DNA of 64,000 nucleotides. Source: Corynebacterium sp. (GTDB lineage Bacteria; Actinomycetota; Actinomycetes; Mycobacteriales; Mycobacteriaceae). This document shows, piece by piece, positions 55,201-64,000 of this stretch. The stretch's first letter is position 1; every line of letters starts with the position of its first letter. The DNA lies in assembly GCF_030532195.1 (NCBI RefSeq), contig NZ_JAUNLP010000006.1, positions 1 through 64,000 on the forward strand. Reading direction: 5' to 3'. The translations under genes were made by a program, and so were the position numbers. The notes beneath the pieces were generated by a model. It was not told where the DNA came from, searched no databases, and saw nothing but the letters and a program-made list of their open reading frames with translations.

Positions 55201-55890
55201 GCCAACCTCTGCGGCACGCAGCGGATCGGCTGCGGCACCGGCACCGAACTTCGCACCTTCGGCAGCGGCGGGTTCAGTCACGGGACCGTGCAGCGTCGGA
55301 TGCCCTTCCATGCCGGCCAAACCGTTCCAGCACAGATTGACGATATGCGCCGCCACTGTTTCCTTATCCGGGCTGCGCTTTTCCAGCCACCAGCGCGCTG
55401 TCTGCGAGACCATGCCGACCATGCAATTGCCGTAGAGAACCGACATCGACGGGTCGTAGCCAACGCGCTTGAATGCATCGGCCAGGATGGGGGTAACGGA
55501 CTCCGTGGCGTTATTCAGCAGCGTCTCATAGCCGCCGGCCACACCGGGGTCGCGGGAAATAATGGAAAAGCCCTCCGGGTTTTCCTCCACATATGTCAGC
55601 AGCGCGAGCACCGCCTGTTCAATGCGGTAGCGAGAGCGACCAAGGCTCAAGGCCTCTCGAATGGTGGTCTCCAGAACCTCCATCTCCTGGTCTACCACTG
55701 CCTGATACAGCCGTTCCTTGGTGCCAAAGTGCTCATAGACCACTGGCTTAGAGACACCAGCCGCGGCAGCAATCTCCTCCATCGATGCAGCATCAGGGCC
55801 CTTGGCGGCAAAGATTCTACGGCTAACCTCAGTTAGCTGTGCTTTGCGCTGCGGACCGGTCATACGTCGTCTCGGGGAATTGGAGGCCAT
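55189..55890 (-). CDS. TetR family transcriptional regulator
   Basis: 233 aa. N-terminal HTH in residues ~15-60: RKAQLTEVSRRIFAAKGPDA, then EEIAAAAGVSKPVVYEHFGT. The C-terminal domain resembles other actinobacterial mfd-adjacent TetR regulators. The ATG follows TAATCT by 6 nt (leaderless). Targets unknown; no transporter lies beside it. Confidence 0.88.
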   Translation of the reverse strand: MASNSPRRRMTGPQRKAQLTEVSRRIFAAKGPDAASMEEIAAAAGVSKPVVYEHFGTKERLYQAVVDQEMEVLETTIREALSLGRSRYRIEQAVLALLTYVEENPEGFSIISRDPGVAGGYETLLNNATESVTPILADAFKRVGYDPSMSVLYGNCMVGMVSQTARWWLEKRSPDKETVAAHIVNLCWNGLAGMEGHPTLHGPVTEPAAAEGAKFGAGAAADPLRAAEVGTEE

Positions 55891-55932
55891 GCTTTTAGAT
55901 TAGTGGCTAAAGTCTTGCTATCGTATATCGCA

Positions 55933-55958
55933 GGCGCACAGTGGGTCCGCTGTGCGCC
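55933..55958 (+). promoter_or_regulatory. Hairpin directly before tRNA-Gln
   Basis: GGCGCACAG and CTGTGCGCC pair perfectly over an 8-nt loop, ending 2 bp before the tRNA. It probably lies in the pre-tRNA 5' leader. Confidence 0.6.
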
Positions 55959-55960
55959 AA

Positions 55961-56031
55961 TCTCCCATGGTGTAATGGCAACACTCCGGTTTTTGGTACC
56001 GGCATTCTAGGTTCGAGTCCTGGTGGGAGAG
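55961..56031 (+). tRNA. tRNA-Gln (anticodon TTG)
   Basis: Acceptor TCTCCCA pairs with TGGGAGA; T-loop GTTCGAGTCC; anticodon stem CCGGT/ACCGG with loop TTTTGGT gives anticodon TTG. The 3' CCA is not encoded. Confidence 0.93.
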
Positions 56032-56117
56032 CAAGCGGGGGGCCGGCCCCTTGTTAAGAAGTGACTTTTCGCCCCGCCGTGACCGTGATGCACCCTGACT
56101 GAGGAGTAGCAAGTTTC

Positions 56118-57599
56118 ATGCCAAACGGTTCGGCCACCGCTGTGGTCATTCTCGCCGCGGGTCAAGGCACCCGAATGAAATCCGATACGCCGAAAATGCT
56201 TCACGCTATCGGCGGACGCACAATGTTGGAGCACGCGCTCTATGCCGCCCAGGGCATTAATCCAGATGAGATTGCCGTTGTCGTTGGCCACCAGCGCGAC
56301 AAGGTCATTGACGCCATTGGCGCATGGTCCGACAAGGCCGATTTTGCAGGGGATGTCACCATCGCCCACCAGGAAGAGCAAAACGGTACCGGCCACGCGG
56401 TGCAGTGCGCACTCGAGCACCCAGCACTGCAGAACTTCGACGGCACCATTTTGGTGACCACCTCCGATGTCCCACTGCTGGACTCCGAGGCCCTGCAGGC
56501 ACTGCTGGAGGAGCACAACCGCAAGCCACGAGCTGCGGTGACAGTGCTGACCTCTACTGCTGAGAATCCGCACGGCTACGGCCGCATTGTTCGCAATGCT
56601 GACGGCGAAGTCCTCCGCATCGTCGAGGAAAAGGATGCCTCTGACGAAGAGCGCGAAATCACCGAGGTCAACTCGGGCGTCTACGCTTTCGATGCGGAGA
56701 CCTTGGCCAATGCTCTCAAGCAGCTGGACACCAACAATGCCCAGGGCGAGCTCTACCTCACCGATGTCATTGGTATTGCCCGCGAGGCCGACCGCTCCGT
56801 TCGCGGTCACCGCCTGGCAGATGCCACCGTGGTCGCCGGTGTCAATGACCGCGTACAGCTGGCCGCTCTCGGCCGCGAACTCAACCGCCGCACCTGTGAG
56901 GCTGCAATGCGCGCCGGTGCCACCATTGTGGATCCGGCCACAACCTGGATTGACGTTGAGGTGGAAATCGGTCGCGATGTCACAATCCTGCCGGGCACTC
57001 AGCTGCAGGGCAAGACCGTAATTGGCGATGGTGCCACCGTTGGCCCCGATACGACACTGATTAACATGACCGTCGGCAAGCGCGCGAGCGTCGTGCGTAC
57101 CCACGGCTTCGATTCCGAGATCGGCGAGGACGCCACGGTCGGCCCGTTCACCTACATTCGCCCGGGCACCAAGCTCGGTGTCGGTGGCAAGCTCGGCGGT
57201 TTCGTGGAGGCGAAGAACGCCCAGATTGGCAACGGCTCGAAGGTTCCGCACCTGACCTACGTGGGCGACGCCGAGATTGGCGAGCACTCAAATATTGGCG
57301 CCTCGAGCGTGTTCGTCAACTACGACGGTGTGAATAAGCACCGCACCGTGGTTGGCTCGCACGTGCGCACCGGTTCCGACACCATGTTCATCGCTCCGGT
57401 GACCGTGGGTGATGGCGCGTACTCGGGTGCAGGTACTGTTATTAAGGACGATGTCCCTCCGGGAGCATTGGCGGTCAGTGGTGGTCGTCAGCGCAACATT
57501 GAGGGATGGGTCGCGCGTAAGCGCCCCGGCACTGCTGCGGCTGAGGCCGCACAGGCAGCGCAGGACGCTAACAACAACAAGGAAGACCAGGAAGGCTAG
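56118..57599 (+). CDS. glmU: Bifunctional UDP-GlcNAc pyrophosphorylase / GlcN-1-P acetyltransferase
   Basis: Makes UDP-N-acetylglucosamine for the cell wall. 493 aa: uridylyltransferase domain with [20 protein letters not shown] (residues ~9-28) and VTSGVYAFD-like NSGVYAF; left-handed beta-helix acetyltransferase domain from residue ~260 with [12 protein letters not shown] and [18 protein letters not shown] 25-residue Ala/Asn-rich tail. It ends 7 bp before prs, giving a glmU-prs operon. Confidence 0.96.
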   Translation: MPNGSATAVVILAAGQGTRMKSDTPKMLHAIGGRTMLEHALYAAQGINPDEIAVVVGHQRDKVIDAIGAWSDKADFAGDVTIAHQEEQNGTGHAVQCALEHPALQNFDGTILVTTSDVPLLDSEALQALLEEHNRKPRAAVTVLTSTAENPHGYGRIVRNADGEVLRIVEEKDASDEEREITEVNSGVYAFDAETLANALKQLDTNNAQGELYLTDVIGIAREADRSVRGHRLADATVVAGVNDRVQLAALGRELNRRTCEAAMRAGATIVDPATTWIDVEVEIGRDVTILPGTQLQGKTVIGDGATVGPDTTLINMTVGKRASVVRTHGFDSEIGEDATVGPFTYIRPGTKLGVGGKLGGFVEAKNAQIGNGSKVPHLTYVGDAEIGEHSNIGASSVFVNYDGVNKHRTVVGSHVRTGSDTMFIAPVTVGDGAYSGAGTVIKDDVPPGALAVSGGRQRNIEGWVARKRPGTAAAEAAQAAQDANNNKEDQEG

Positions 57600-57606
57600 A
57601 CGGCAG

Positions 57607-58584
57607 ATGACCGGCCAGTGGATCGAAAACCAAAAGAACCTCATGCTCTTCTCCGGACGGGCACACCCGGAGTTGGGCGAGGCAGTTGCTAAGGAGCTCG
57701 GGGTTGAGCTCACTCCGATGACGGCCCGCGACTTCGCAAACGGCGAAATCTTCGTTCGTTATGAGGAGTCCGTCCGCGGTTCCGATGCCTTCGTGTTGCA
57801 GGCGCACCCGGCACCGCTGAACAAGTGGCTCGTTGAGCAGCTGATCATGATTGACGCGCTCAAGCGCGGTTCAGCAAAGCGTATTACCGCCATCCTGCCG
57901 TTCTTCCCGTACGCCCGCCAGGACAAGAAGCACCGCGGCCGCGAGCCGATTTCCGCTCGCCTGGTCGCCGACCTGCTCAAGACCGCTGGCGCTGACCGCA
58001 TCGTCTCCGTGGACCTGCACACCGACCAGATTCAGGGCTTCTTCGACGGTCCGGTCGACCACATGCACGCCATGCCGATTCTGTCGGAGTACATCAAGAA
58101 GAATTACTCCCTCGACAACTTGGTCGTGGTCTCCCCTGACGCAGGTCGCGTGAAGGTTTCTGAGAAGTGGGCCAACACTCTCGGGGGCGCTCCGCTGGCC
58201 TTCATCCACAAGACCCGCTCTGTCGATGTCGCTAACAAGGTTGTCGCCAACCGCGTGGTCGGCGATGTTTCCGGCAAGACCTGCCTGCTCATCGACGACA
58301 TGATTGACACCGGCGGCACCATCGCAGGCGCTGTCCAGGTCCTGCGCGAGGCCGGCGCTGCTGACGTCATCATCGCCACCACCCACGGTGTCTTTTCCGA
58401 CCCAGCTCGCGAGCGCCTGTCCAAGTGCGGTGCACGTGAGGTCATCACCACCGATACCCTGCCGCAGTCCACTGAGGGCTGGGACAACCTGACCGTCCTG
58501 CCAATCGCCCCACTGCTGGCTCAGACGATTCACGAGATCTTCGAAAACGGCTCCGTGACGACTCTCTTCGAAGGCCAGGCTTAA
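57607..58584 (+). CDS. prs: Ribose-phosphate pyrophosphokinase
   Basis: Synthesises PRPP from ribose 5-phosphate and ATP. 325 aa with FSGRAHPELGEAVAKELGV, the ATP/metal site VSVDLHTDQIQGFFDGPVDH and the PRPP loop CLLIDDMIDTGGTIAGA. The ATG at 57607 starts the conserved region and follows the glmU stop by 7 bp; the frame is open further upstream only as an overlap with glmU. Confidence 0.96.
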   Translation: MTGQWIENQKNLMLFSGRAHPELGEAVAKELGVELTPMTARDFANGEIFVRYEESVRGSDAFVLQAHPAPLNKWLVEQLIMIDALKRGSAKRITAILPFFPYARQDKKHRGREPISARLVADLLKTAGADRIVSVDLHTDQIQGFFDGPVDHMHAMPILSEYIKKNYSLDNLVVVSPDAGRVKVSEKWANTLGGAPLAFIHKTRSVDVANKVVANRVVGDVSGKTCLLIDDMIDTGGTIAGAVQVLREAGAADVIIATTHGVFSDPARERLSKCGAREVITTDTLPQSTEGWDNLTVLPIAPLLAQTIHEIFENGSVTTLFEGQA

Positions 58585-58605
58585 GCTTCTTACGCTTGAC
58601 GACGA

Positions 58606-58654
58606 AAACCCCGCCGCGACCGACACCTCAATGGTGTTGGTGGTGGCGGGGTTT
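58606..58654 (+). terminator. Terminator after prs
   Basis: AAACCCCGCC (58606-58615) pairs with GGCGGGGTTT (58645-58654); weak T tail. Confidence 0.8.
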
Positions 58655-58834
58655 GGTGTTTGTCCTGCTCCTCCATTACAATTTCTCCGGTAAGTCTCGG
58701 CGAGGGCGACCATCACAGTTGGTTGCCGTTATCGACGCGACGCTCGCAGCCCAACTTTTGCGCCCACCGTGGCATGGATGCGGCACGTGCTCGACTCGAC
58801 GACTCAGTATCGAATCGTTTAGGAGTCCATTTTC

Positions 58835-59476
58835 ATGGCAAAGCCCAACATCATCAAGATTGATGCTCGTAACCGCACCGAGTTTGGCAAGGGTGCCGCT
58901 CGCCGTGCCCGTGTTGCTGGCGACATCCCGGTAGTCATCTACGGCGCTGACCTGGAGGCCCCGAAGCACATCCTCGTTGACTCCCTGGATTTCCACGCTG
59001 TCATCCGTAACCACGGTGTCAACGCCGTTCTGGACGTCAACCTCGAGGGCGAGTCCCAACTGTCCATGGTTAAGGCTGTCGACCAGAACGCTCTGACCCT
59101 GGACATCGACCACGCCGACCTGCTGGCTATTCACCGCGGCGAGAAGGTCGAGGTTGAGGTTCCGGTTGTTCCGACCGGCGAGGTTGCTCCGGGTGCTCTG
59201 CTCATGCAGGATGCAGAGACCATTCTGGTCAACGCACCGGTTCTGGCAATTCCGGAAGAAATCGAGGTTTCCGTCGAGGGTGCCGAGGTCGGCACCATGA
59301 TCCACGCCGGCGACGTTACCCTGCCGGAGGGTCTGGTTCTCACCGACGAAGACGACCTGCTCATCTTCAACATCGTTGCTCCGGAGGAGGAGCCGGCTGG
59401 TGACGTCGATGCCGACATCGAGGGCATGGGCGAGGCCGAGACTCCGGACGAGCCGGCTGAGGAGTCCGCTGAGTAA
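58835..59476 (+). CDS. rplY: Ribosomal protein bL25 (Ctc/TL5 form)
   Basis: Binds 5S rRNA. 213 aa: N-terminal L25 domain (residues ~5-95, RNRTEFGKGAARRARVAGDI), C-terminal beta domain (TL5/CTC) and an acidic tail (EGMGEAETPDEPAEESAE). AGGAG lies before the ATG. Strong terminator follows, then pth. Confidence 0.95.
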   Translation: MAKPNIIKIDARNRTEFGKGAARRARVAGDIPVVIYGADLEAPKHILVDSLDFHAVIRNHGVNAVLDVNLEGESQLSMVKAVDQNALTLDIDHADLLAIHRGEKVEVEVPVVPTGEVAPGALLMQDAETILVNAPVLAIPEEIEVSVEGAEVGTMIHAGDVTLPEGLVLTDEDDLLIFNIVAPEEEPAGDVDADIEGMGEAETPDEPAEESAE

Positions 59477-59504
59477 TTTCAGCGTTCCCGCTTAGCTAAC
59501 TGAC

Positions 59505-59538
59505 AAAGGGGATGGACATAGCGTCCATCCCCTTTTTT
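59505..59538 (+). terminator. Terminator of rplY
   Basis: AAAGGGGATGGAC pairs perfectly with GTCCATCCCCTTT around a 5-nt loop (59518-59522), with further T. Confidence 0.93.
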
Positions 59539-59607
59539 GGGCTCCACGCTAGCTACCGAGAGTCCAGGAAGCCGAATAACCCCACACCTTATGTCATGAT
59601 TGAACTC

Positions 59608-60216
59608 ATGAACGCTTCCACCACGCCCCTGCTTGTCGTGGGCCTCGGCAATCCTGGGCCCAAATATGAGCTGACCCGCCATAACGTCGGTCAACTGGTA
59701 CTGGATGAACTAGCCAGCCGCACGTCTCCGATGCCGTCGTCGTTTAGCGTGCATAAAAAGTCCAACACCGAGATTGTGCAGACGCGGTTTAAGACCTCCG
59801 ATGGTGGCGAGCGGCAGGTGATTCTGGCTAAGCCGCGCAGCTACATGAACCTCTCTGGCGGGCCGATTGCCGCGCTGGCGAAGTTCTTTAACGTCGCGCC
59901 TGCCGACGTCGTCGTGGTCCACGATGAGCTCGATTTGGACCCCGGGGTAATTCGCCTCAAGCGCGGTGGCGGAGAAAATGGCCACAACGGTCTGCGGTCG
60001 ACCTCAAAGTCGCTGGGCACGAAAGATTACATCCGCGTTCGTGTCGGCATTGGCCGTCCTCCGGGGCGCCAGGATCCGGCCGATTATGTCCTGCGTAACT
60101 TCAATGCCAAGGAGCGCGAGGAGCTGGCTTTTACGCTTCCTGAGGCGGCGGAGGCCGTGGAGCTCATTGCTAGCCACGGCCTGGAGATCGCCCAGAATCA
60201 GGTGCACGGACGGTAG
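59608..60216 (+). CDS. pth: Peptidyl-tRNA hydrolase
   Basis: Recycles tRNA from dropped-off peptidyl-tRNA. About 202 aa with [20 protein letters not shown] (catalytic His near residue 24), [23 protein letters not shown] and [14 protein letters not shown]. The ATG at 59608 is used; an in-frame ATG four codons upstream (59596) is equally possible. Confidence 0.95.
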   Translation: MNASTTPLLVVGLGNPGPKYELTRHNVGQLVLDELASRTSPMPSSFSVHKKSNTEIVQTRFKTSDGGERQVILAKPRSYMNLSGGPIAALAKFFNVAPADVVVVHDELDLDPGVIRLKRGGGENGHNGLRSTSKSLGTKDYIRVRVGIGRPPGRQDPADYVLRNFNAKEREELAFTLPEAAEAVELIASHGLEIAQNQVHGR

Positions 60217-60226
60217 CTACAAATCC

Positions 60227-61678
60227 TTAGAGCTCGTCAATCTGCTTACGCTTCGGGAAGACGCGCGGACGGGCGCCGGCAATCTCCTCAGCGATGCGGA
60301 TGACCTGGTTGGAGTAACCGAACTCGTTGTCGTACCAGACGTAGAGCACCAGGTGCTTGCCATTGGCGATGGTGGCCAGACCATCGACGATGCCGGCGTG
60401 GGTGGAGCCGACGAAGTCGGTGGAGACAACCTCCGGCGAGTGGATGTAGTCAATCTGCTGGCGCAGAACGGACTTCAGGGAAACCTCGCGCAGGTAGTTG
60501 TTGACCTCGTCGCGGTCAACCTCGGTGTCCAGGGTCAGGTTCAACACTGCCATGGAGACATCCGGGGTGGGAACGCGGATAGCGTTACCGGTTAGCTTGC
60601 CCTCGAACTCCGGTAGAGCCTTGGCGACGGCCTTTGCTGCACCAGTCTCGGTGAGAACCATGTTCAGGGTTGCGGCACGGCCACGGCGGGAGCCCTTGTG
60701 GAAGTTGTCAATGAGGTTCTGGTCATTGGTGAAGGAGTGAACGGTCTCGACGTGACCGAACTCCACACCCCACTTGTCGTTGACAACCTTCAGCACCGGG
60801 GTGATGCCGTTGGTGGTACAGGAAGCAGCCGACAGAATTTGGTCGGAGTCCTCGATGATGTCGTGGTTGATGCCGTAGACGATGTTCTTGATATCGCCCT
60901 TGCCCGGAGCGGTCAACAGCACCTTGGAAACACCCTTGGACTGCAGGTGCTGAGACAGGCCCTCGCGGTCACGCCAGCGGCCGGTGTTGTCGATGACAAT
61001 CGCATCGTTGATGTCGTATGCGGTGTAGTCAACGGTTGCCGGGTCGTTGGAGTAGATGACCTGAATCGGGGTGCCGTTTGCCCAGATGATGTTGTTCTCG
61101 CGGTCAACGGAGATGGTGCCGTCGAAAGCACCGTGAACGGAGTCGCGGCGCAGCAGAGAGGCGCGCTTGACGATGTCCTCATCACCGTTCTTGCGGACGA
61201 CAATGGCACGCAGGCGCGGGCCGTTGAACAGGGCCTCGCGAGCCAGCAGGATGCGAGCCAGCAGGCGACCAATACGACCGAAGCCGTAGAGCACAATGTC
61301 AGTCTTCGGGGTGTGGGAGCCAGCGCCGATTACATCGGCAAGCTCGCGGTCGAGGAATGCGCGCAGGTCGCCGCCTTCCTCCTCAAAGCTGGTAGCCAGG
61401 GCGCCCAGGTCGATAGAGGCGGTGCCGAGATCCATCTTGACCAGTTCCTGCAGAATCGGCAGGGTCTGATCCAGCGGTAGCTCCTGCGAGGTAATACGGC
61501 GAGCGTAGCGGTGGGACTTGATGATGTCGGTCTCGGTGACGTTTTCGAGGCGGCGGCCGAAGATCGAAGTCACAACATCGTTATTACGACGCAGCTGTCC
61601 CAGGAGGGGAATCATCTGCTCTGCAAGGCTGATGCGCTCATTCCAGTCATTGCGCTTGATGGGGGCCGAATCCGACAT
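60227..61678 (-). CDS. gapB: Glyceraldehyde-3-phosphate dehydrogenase, long form (GapB-like)
   Basis: 483 aa. An N-terminal ~125-residue extension precedes the NAD(P)-binding loop IVLYGFGRIGRLLARIL; catalytic Cys in ILSAASCTTNGITP; FVGSTHAGIVDG and LYVWYDNEFGYSNQVIR near the C-terminus. Long GAPDHs of this type are the gluconeogenic NADP-linked GapB of C. glutamicum, also beside pth. ATG with AGGAGGA upstream; in-frame codons above 61678 are not conserved. Confidence 0.93.
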   Translation of the reverse strand: MSDSAPIKRNDWNERISLAEQMIPLLGQLRRNNDVVTSIFGRRLENVTETDIIKSHRYARRITSQELPLDQTLPILQELVKMDLGTASIDLGALATSFEEEGGDLRAFLDRELADVIGAGSHTPKTDIVLYGFGRIGRLLARILLAREALFNGPRLRAIVVRKNGDEDIVKRASLLRRDSVHGAFDGTISVDRENNIIWANGTPIQVIYSNDPATVDYTAYDINDAIVIDNTGRWRDREGLSQHLQSKGVSKVLLTAPGKGDIKNIVYGINHDIIEDSDQILSAASCTTNGITPVLKVVNDKWGVEFGHVETVHSFTNDQNLIDNFHKGSRRGRAATLNMVLTETGAAKAVAKALPEFEGKLTGNAIRVPTPDVSMAVLNLTLDTEVDRDEVNNYLREVSLKSVLRQQIDYIHSPEVVSTDFVGSTHAGIVDGLATIANGKHLVLYVWYDNEFGYSNQVIRIAEEIAGARPRVFPKRKQIDEL

Positions 61679-61839
61679 AAATCCTCCTGGGCTTTGGGTA
61701 AATATGAGTTCACCCTCAAAGTACCCGTAAACGCGAATTCCAGACATTTTCTCCCCAGCGGGTGCCCCGGGTTGTGCTCTAGCTTTCACCCAATCGGGGG
61801 AGGTCGGATAGTCCCAGCTAGAGCGTTACAATATGGCTT

Positions 61840-62712
61840 ATGACGGAAACCGCCAATCTCCCCTACCGCCTTGTCGTCACCGACATGGACGGCACCCTTT
61901 TAAATGAGGCCAAGGAAGTACCTGAGTCCTTTTGGCCCGTCGTAAAGCAGCTGCTTGACCGCGGCGTGCAATTCGCCCCGGCGTCGGGCCGCCAATTCGC
62001 CACACTGCAAGATCAGTTTGCCCCTATTGCCGACCGCATTCCCATCATTGCCGAAAACGGCAACTACGTCGCATACTCCGGTGAGGTCGTCTCTGTTACC
62101 AGCATCGACCACGAGATTGTCACCACTGTCATCCACGCAATCCGCGACTTCAATGAAAAGCGCGTGGCCACCAGCCGGACTCCCCTGTCCATCATTGTCT
62201 GCGGCGCAGCCAGCGCGTATGCGGAGTTCTTCCCGGCGCACTTCAATATCCCGGAGGAAGTCCAGCAGCTGCAGTTCGACGAAGCCGCGAAGTACTACCT
62301 GAAGCTGCAAAAGGTCGACGATGTCGTGGCCGCTGCCGCCGATGACAATATTGTGAAAATTGCAGTGTTCGACTCCTACCCCGTCGAGGATGAGGCTGCC
62401 GATTACCTGCGGGCACAGAGCAAGCAGCTCCGCGCGGTAGTCTCCGGTCAGCATTGGCTGGATCTCATCGATGCCGATACCAACAAGGGCACTGCCCTGG
62501 CCGCACTTCAGGAGGCAATCGGGGTGAGCGCCGAGGAGACCGTCTGCTTTGTCGATTACCTCAATGATCTGGAACTTATTGACCACGCAGGTACGTCCTA
62601 CGCCATGGAAAACGGCCACCCCGAAATCAAGCGCCGCGCGACCGAGGTGGCACCGTCCAACGCGGATGAAGGGGTCATCACCACACTCCGCGAGCTGTTC
62701 AACCTTGACTAG
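61840..62712 (+). CDS. HAD superfamily (Cof-type) phosphatase
   Basis: 290 aa. Motif I VTDMDGTLLNEAKE near residues 13-26, the C2B cap region in the middle, the KGTALAALQEAIGVSAEETV segment (motif III Lys) and motif IV FVDYLNDLELIDHAG, where the usual GDxxND pattern reads VDYLND. That substitution of the first Gly-Asp by Val-Asp keeps the Asp. Substrate likely a sugar phosphate. ATG follows TACAAT by 7 nt. Confidence 0.88.
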   Translation: MTETANLPYRLVVTDMDGTLLNEAKEVPESFWPVVKQLLDRGVQFAPASGRQFATLQDQFAPIADRIPIIAENGNYVAYSGEVVSVTSIDHEIVTTVIHAIRDFNEKRVATSRTPLSIIVCGAASAYAEFFPAHFNIPEEVQQLQFDEAAKYYLKLQKVDDVVAAAADDNIVKIAVFDSYPVEDEAADYLRAQSKQLRAVVSGQHWLDLIDADTNKGTALAALQEAIGVSAEETVCFVDYLNDLELIDHAGTSYAMENGHPEIKRRATEVAPSNADEGVITTLRELFNLD

Positions 62713-62814
62713 AGCTCAACTAATTGGCTGTTTTCGCAGCACCGGCGGTAAGTTAGAAAGGTTGAACCCTGATGTATTTGTCCCGATTTTCTTTAAAGGA
62801 AGCGTAGTCTCCCC

Positions 62815-64000
62815 GTGACCTCACTCGCCGAAGAAGCAGCTCGTCGCCGGACATTCGCGGTCATTGCACACCCGGATGCCGGTAAGTCCACGCTCACCGA
62901 GGCGTTGGCACTCCACGCACATGTCATTTCCGAGGCCGGCGCGGTCCACGGCAAGGCCGGCCGCAAGTCCACCGTCTCGGACTGGATGGACATGGAAAAG
63001 GACCGCGGCATCTCCATCGCCTCCTCCGCGCTGCAGTTCGAGTACCAGCCAGAGGGTCACGATGGCGAACCGTACATGATCAATCTCGTCGACACGCCTG
63101 GTCACGCTGACTTCTCCGAGGACACCTACCGCGTGCTCACCGCCGTCGACGCCGCAGTCATGCTTGTCGACGGCGCCAAGGGGCTCGAGCCTCAGACGTT
63201 GAAGCTGTTCCGTGTGTGTAAGTCCAATGGAATCCCTATTGTCACCGTCATTAACAAGTGGGACCGCCCGGGTAAGGAGCCCCTGGAGCTCATGGACGAG
63301 ATTGTCGCCGAGATTGGTCTGCAGCCAACTCCGCTGTACTGGCCGGTCGGCGAGGCCGGTGACTTCCGCGGTCTGCTCGAACGCGGCGAAGACGGCGAGG
63401 CAAAGCATTTCATCGGTTTTGAGCGCACCGCCGGTGGTGCCACCATCGCCGCCGAGCGCCACCTGACCCCGGAAGAGGCCAGCGCCGAGCAGGGCGATGC
63501 CTGGGAGACCGCCGCGGAGGAGTCCGAACTGCTGTCAGCAGACGGCGCTGACCACGACCAGGAGCTCTACCTGGCAGGCGATACCTCTCCGGTGGTTTTC
63601 GCCTCTGCCATGCTCAACTGGGGTGTCCACCAGATTCTGGATACTCTCTGCGCACTGGCTCCGGCCCCAGGCCCGCGAGCATCCGACCCGGCTGCCATTG
63701 AAGCAGCGGCGGCTGGCGGGCAAAGTGCCATCGTCGAAAAGCGCGAACCCACTGATCCCTTCTCTGGCGTCGTGTTCAAGGTGCAGGCCGGTATGGATAC
63801 GCACCACCGCGACAAGCTGGCGTTTATGCGTGTGGTTTCGGGCGAATTTGACCGCGGTATGCAAGTCACGCATGCACAGTCGGGACGCTCTTTCTCCACG
63901 AAGTACGCACTGACGGTGTTCGGTCGCACGCGTTCGACGGTCGAGACGGCGTACCCGGGAGACATCGTCGGCCTGGTCAATGCTGGTTCGCTGGCGCCTG
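62815..64000 (+). CDS. prfC: Peptide chain release factor 3 (partial, runs off the window)
   Basis: GTPase that recycles RF1/RF2. Visible 395 codons. GTG start, then RRRTFAVIAHPDAGKSTLTE (G1), SDWMDMEKDRGISIASSALQ (G2), NLVDTPGHADFSEDTYRV (G3) and VTVINKWDRPGKEP (G4, NKWD). The domain II start (FKVQAGMDTHHRDKLAFMRV) is reached before the end of the sequence. The remaining C-terminal part lies outside. Confidence 0.95.
   Translation, partial: MTSLAEEAARRRTFAVIAHPDAGKSTLTEALALHAHVISEAGAVHGKAGRKSTVSDWMDMEKDRGISIASSALQFEYQPEGHDGEPYMINLVDTPGHADFSEDTYRVLTAVDAAVMLVDGAKGLEPQTLKLFRVCKSNGIPIVTVINKWDRPGKEPLELMDEIVAEIGLQPTPLYWPVGEAGDFRGLLERGEDGEAKHFIGFERTAGGATIAAERHLTPEEASAEQGDAWETAAEESELLSADGADHDQELYLAGDTSPVVFASAMLNWGVHQILDTLCALAPAPGPRASDPAAIEAAAAGGQSAIVEKREPTDPFSGVVFKVQAGMDTHHRDKLAFMRVVSGEFDRGMQVTHAQSGRSFSTKYALTVFGRTRSTVETAYPGDIVGLVNAGSLAP

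Noticed and set aside
56007..57287. 426-codon open frame antisense to glmU and across tRNA-Gln
   Set aside because: Overlaps a tRNA and a complete GlmU; no recognisable domain.

Overview
The window is chromosomal DNA of a high-GC actinobacterium, most probably a Corynebacterium. Evidence is the gene content and order (glyA-coaA-uppS-aroF; eno-mazG-mfd; glmU-prs-rplY-pth-gapB), the MetPS methionine transporter, a mycothiol amidase gene (mca), DUF5997/DUF4307/DUF5709 proteins, an AroR-type leader peptide before aroF, and many leaderless start codons. An anaerobic (class III) ribonucleotide reductase suggests a facultatively anaerobic lifestyle. The species cannot be fixed from the sequence alone.

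Layout. 0-10 kb: ychF, an AI-2E family exporter, a DUF6542 membrane protein, xseAB, a DUF4245 membrane protein, glpX and fumC. 10-16 kb: a fused SRPBCC/epimerase, a TetR regulator with its DHA2 drug exporter, a GNAT enzyme, a LysR-substrate-domain protein, DUF5997 and an alpha/beta hydrolase. 16-24 kb: acyl-CoA dehydrogenase, metPS, enoyl-CoA hydratase, GNAT, and nrdG/nrdD behind candidate NrdR and DnaA boxes. 24-36.4 kb: HNH protein, glyA, coaA, uppS, aroR-aroF, mca, greA, a hydrolase, a BI-1 family membrane protein, DUF5709 and succinate-semialdehyde dehydrogenase. 36.4-46.0 kb: an integrated element in a tRNA gene. 46-64 kb: ppx, DUF501, divIC/ftsB, eno, a transglycosylase-like protein, mazG, mfd, TetR, tRNA-Gln, glmU, prs, rplY, pth, gapB, a HAD phosphatase and the 5' part of prfC.

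The element (about 9.5 kb) is bounded by a 74-bp direct repeat containing the 3' part of a tRNA gene. Its order is integrase and repressor leftward; excisionase, small ORFs, a DnaB-N-like protein, a DUF3631 ATPase, a GTACC-repeat cluster, a WhiB-like protein, a scaffold-like protein, an HK97-type capsid protein and a TerS-like protein rightward. There is no large terminase, portal, protease or tail gene. This matches the layout of a phage-inducible chromosomal island (phage satellite), here carrying its own capsid gene.

A second signal runs through the host DNA. The 11-mer CGTCG-NN-AAGC occurs 37 times on both strands, 22 of them as CGTCGTVAAGC, in genes of all frames and between genes. It is absent from the 9.5-kb element. 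Two copies form a perfect 22-bp palindrome inside mfd. Even spacing, no clear strand bias and absence from recently acquired DNA resemble an uptake-type or genome-marking sequence. That reading is inference.
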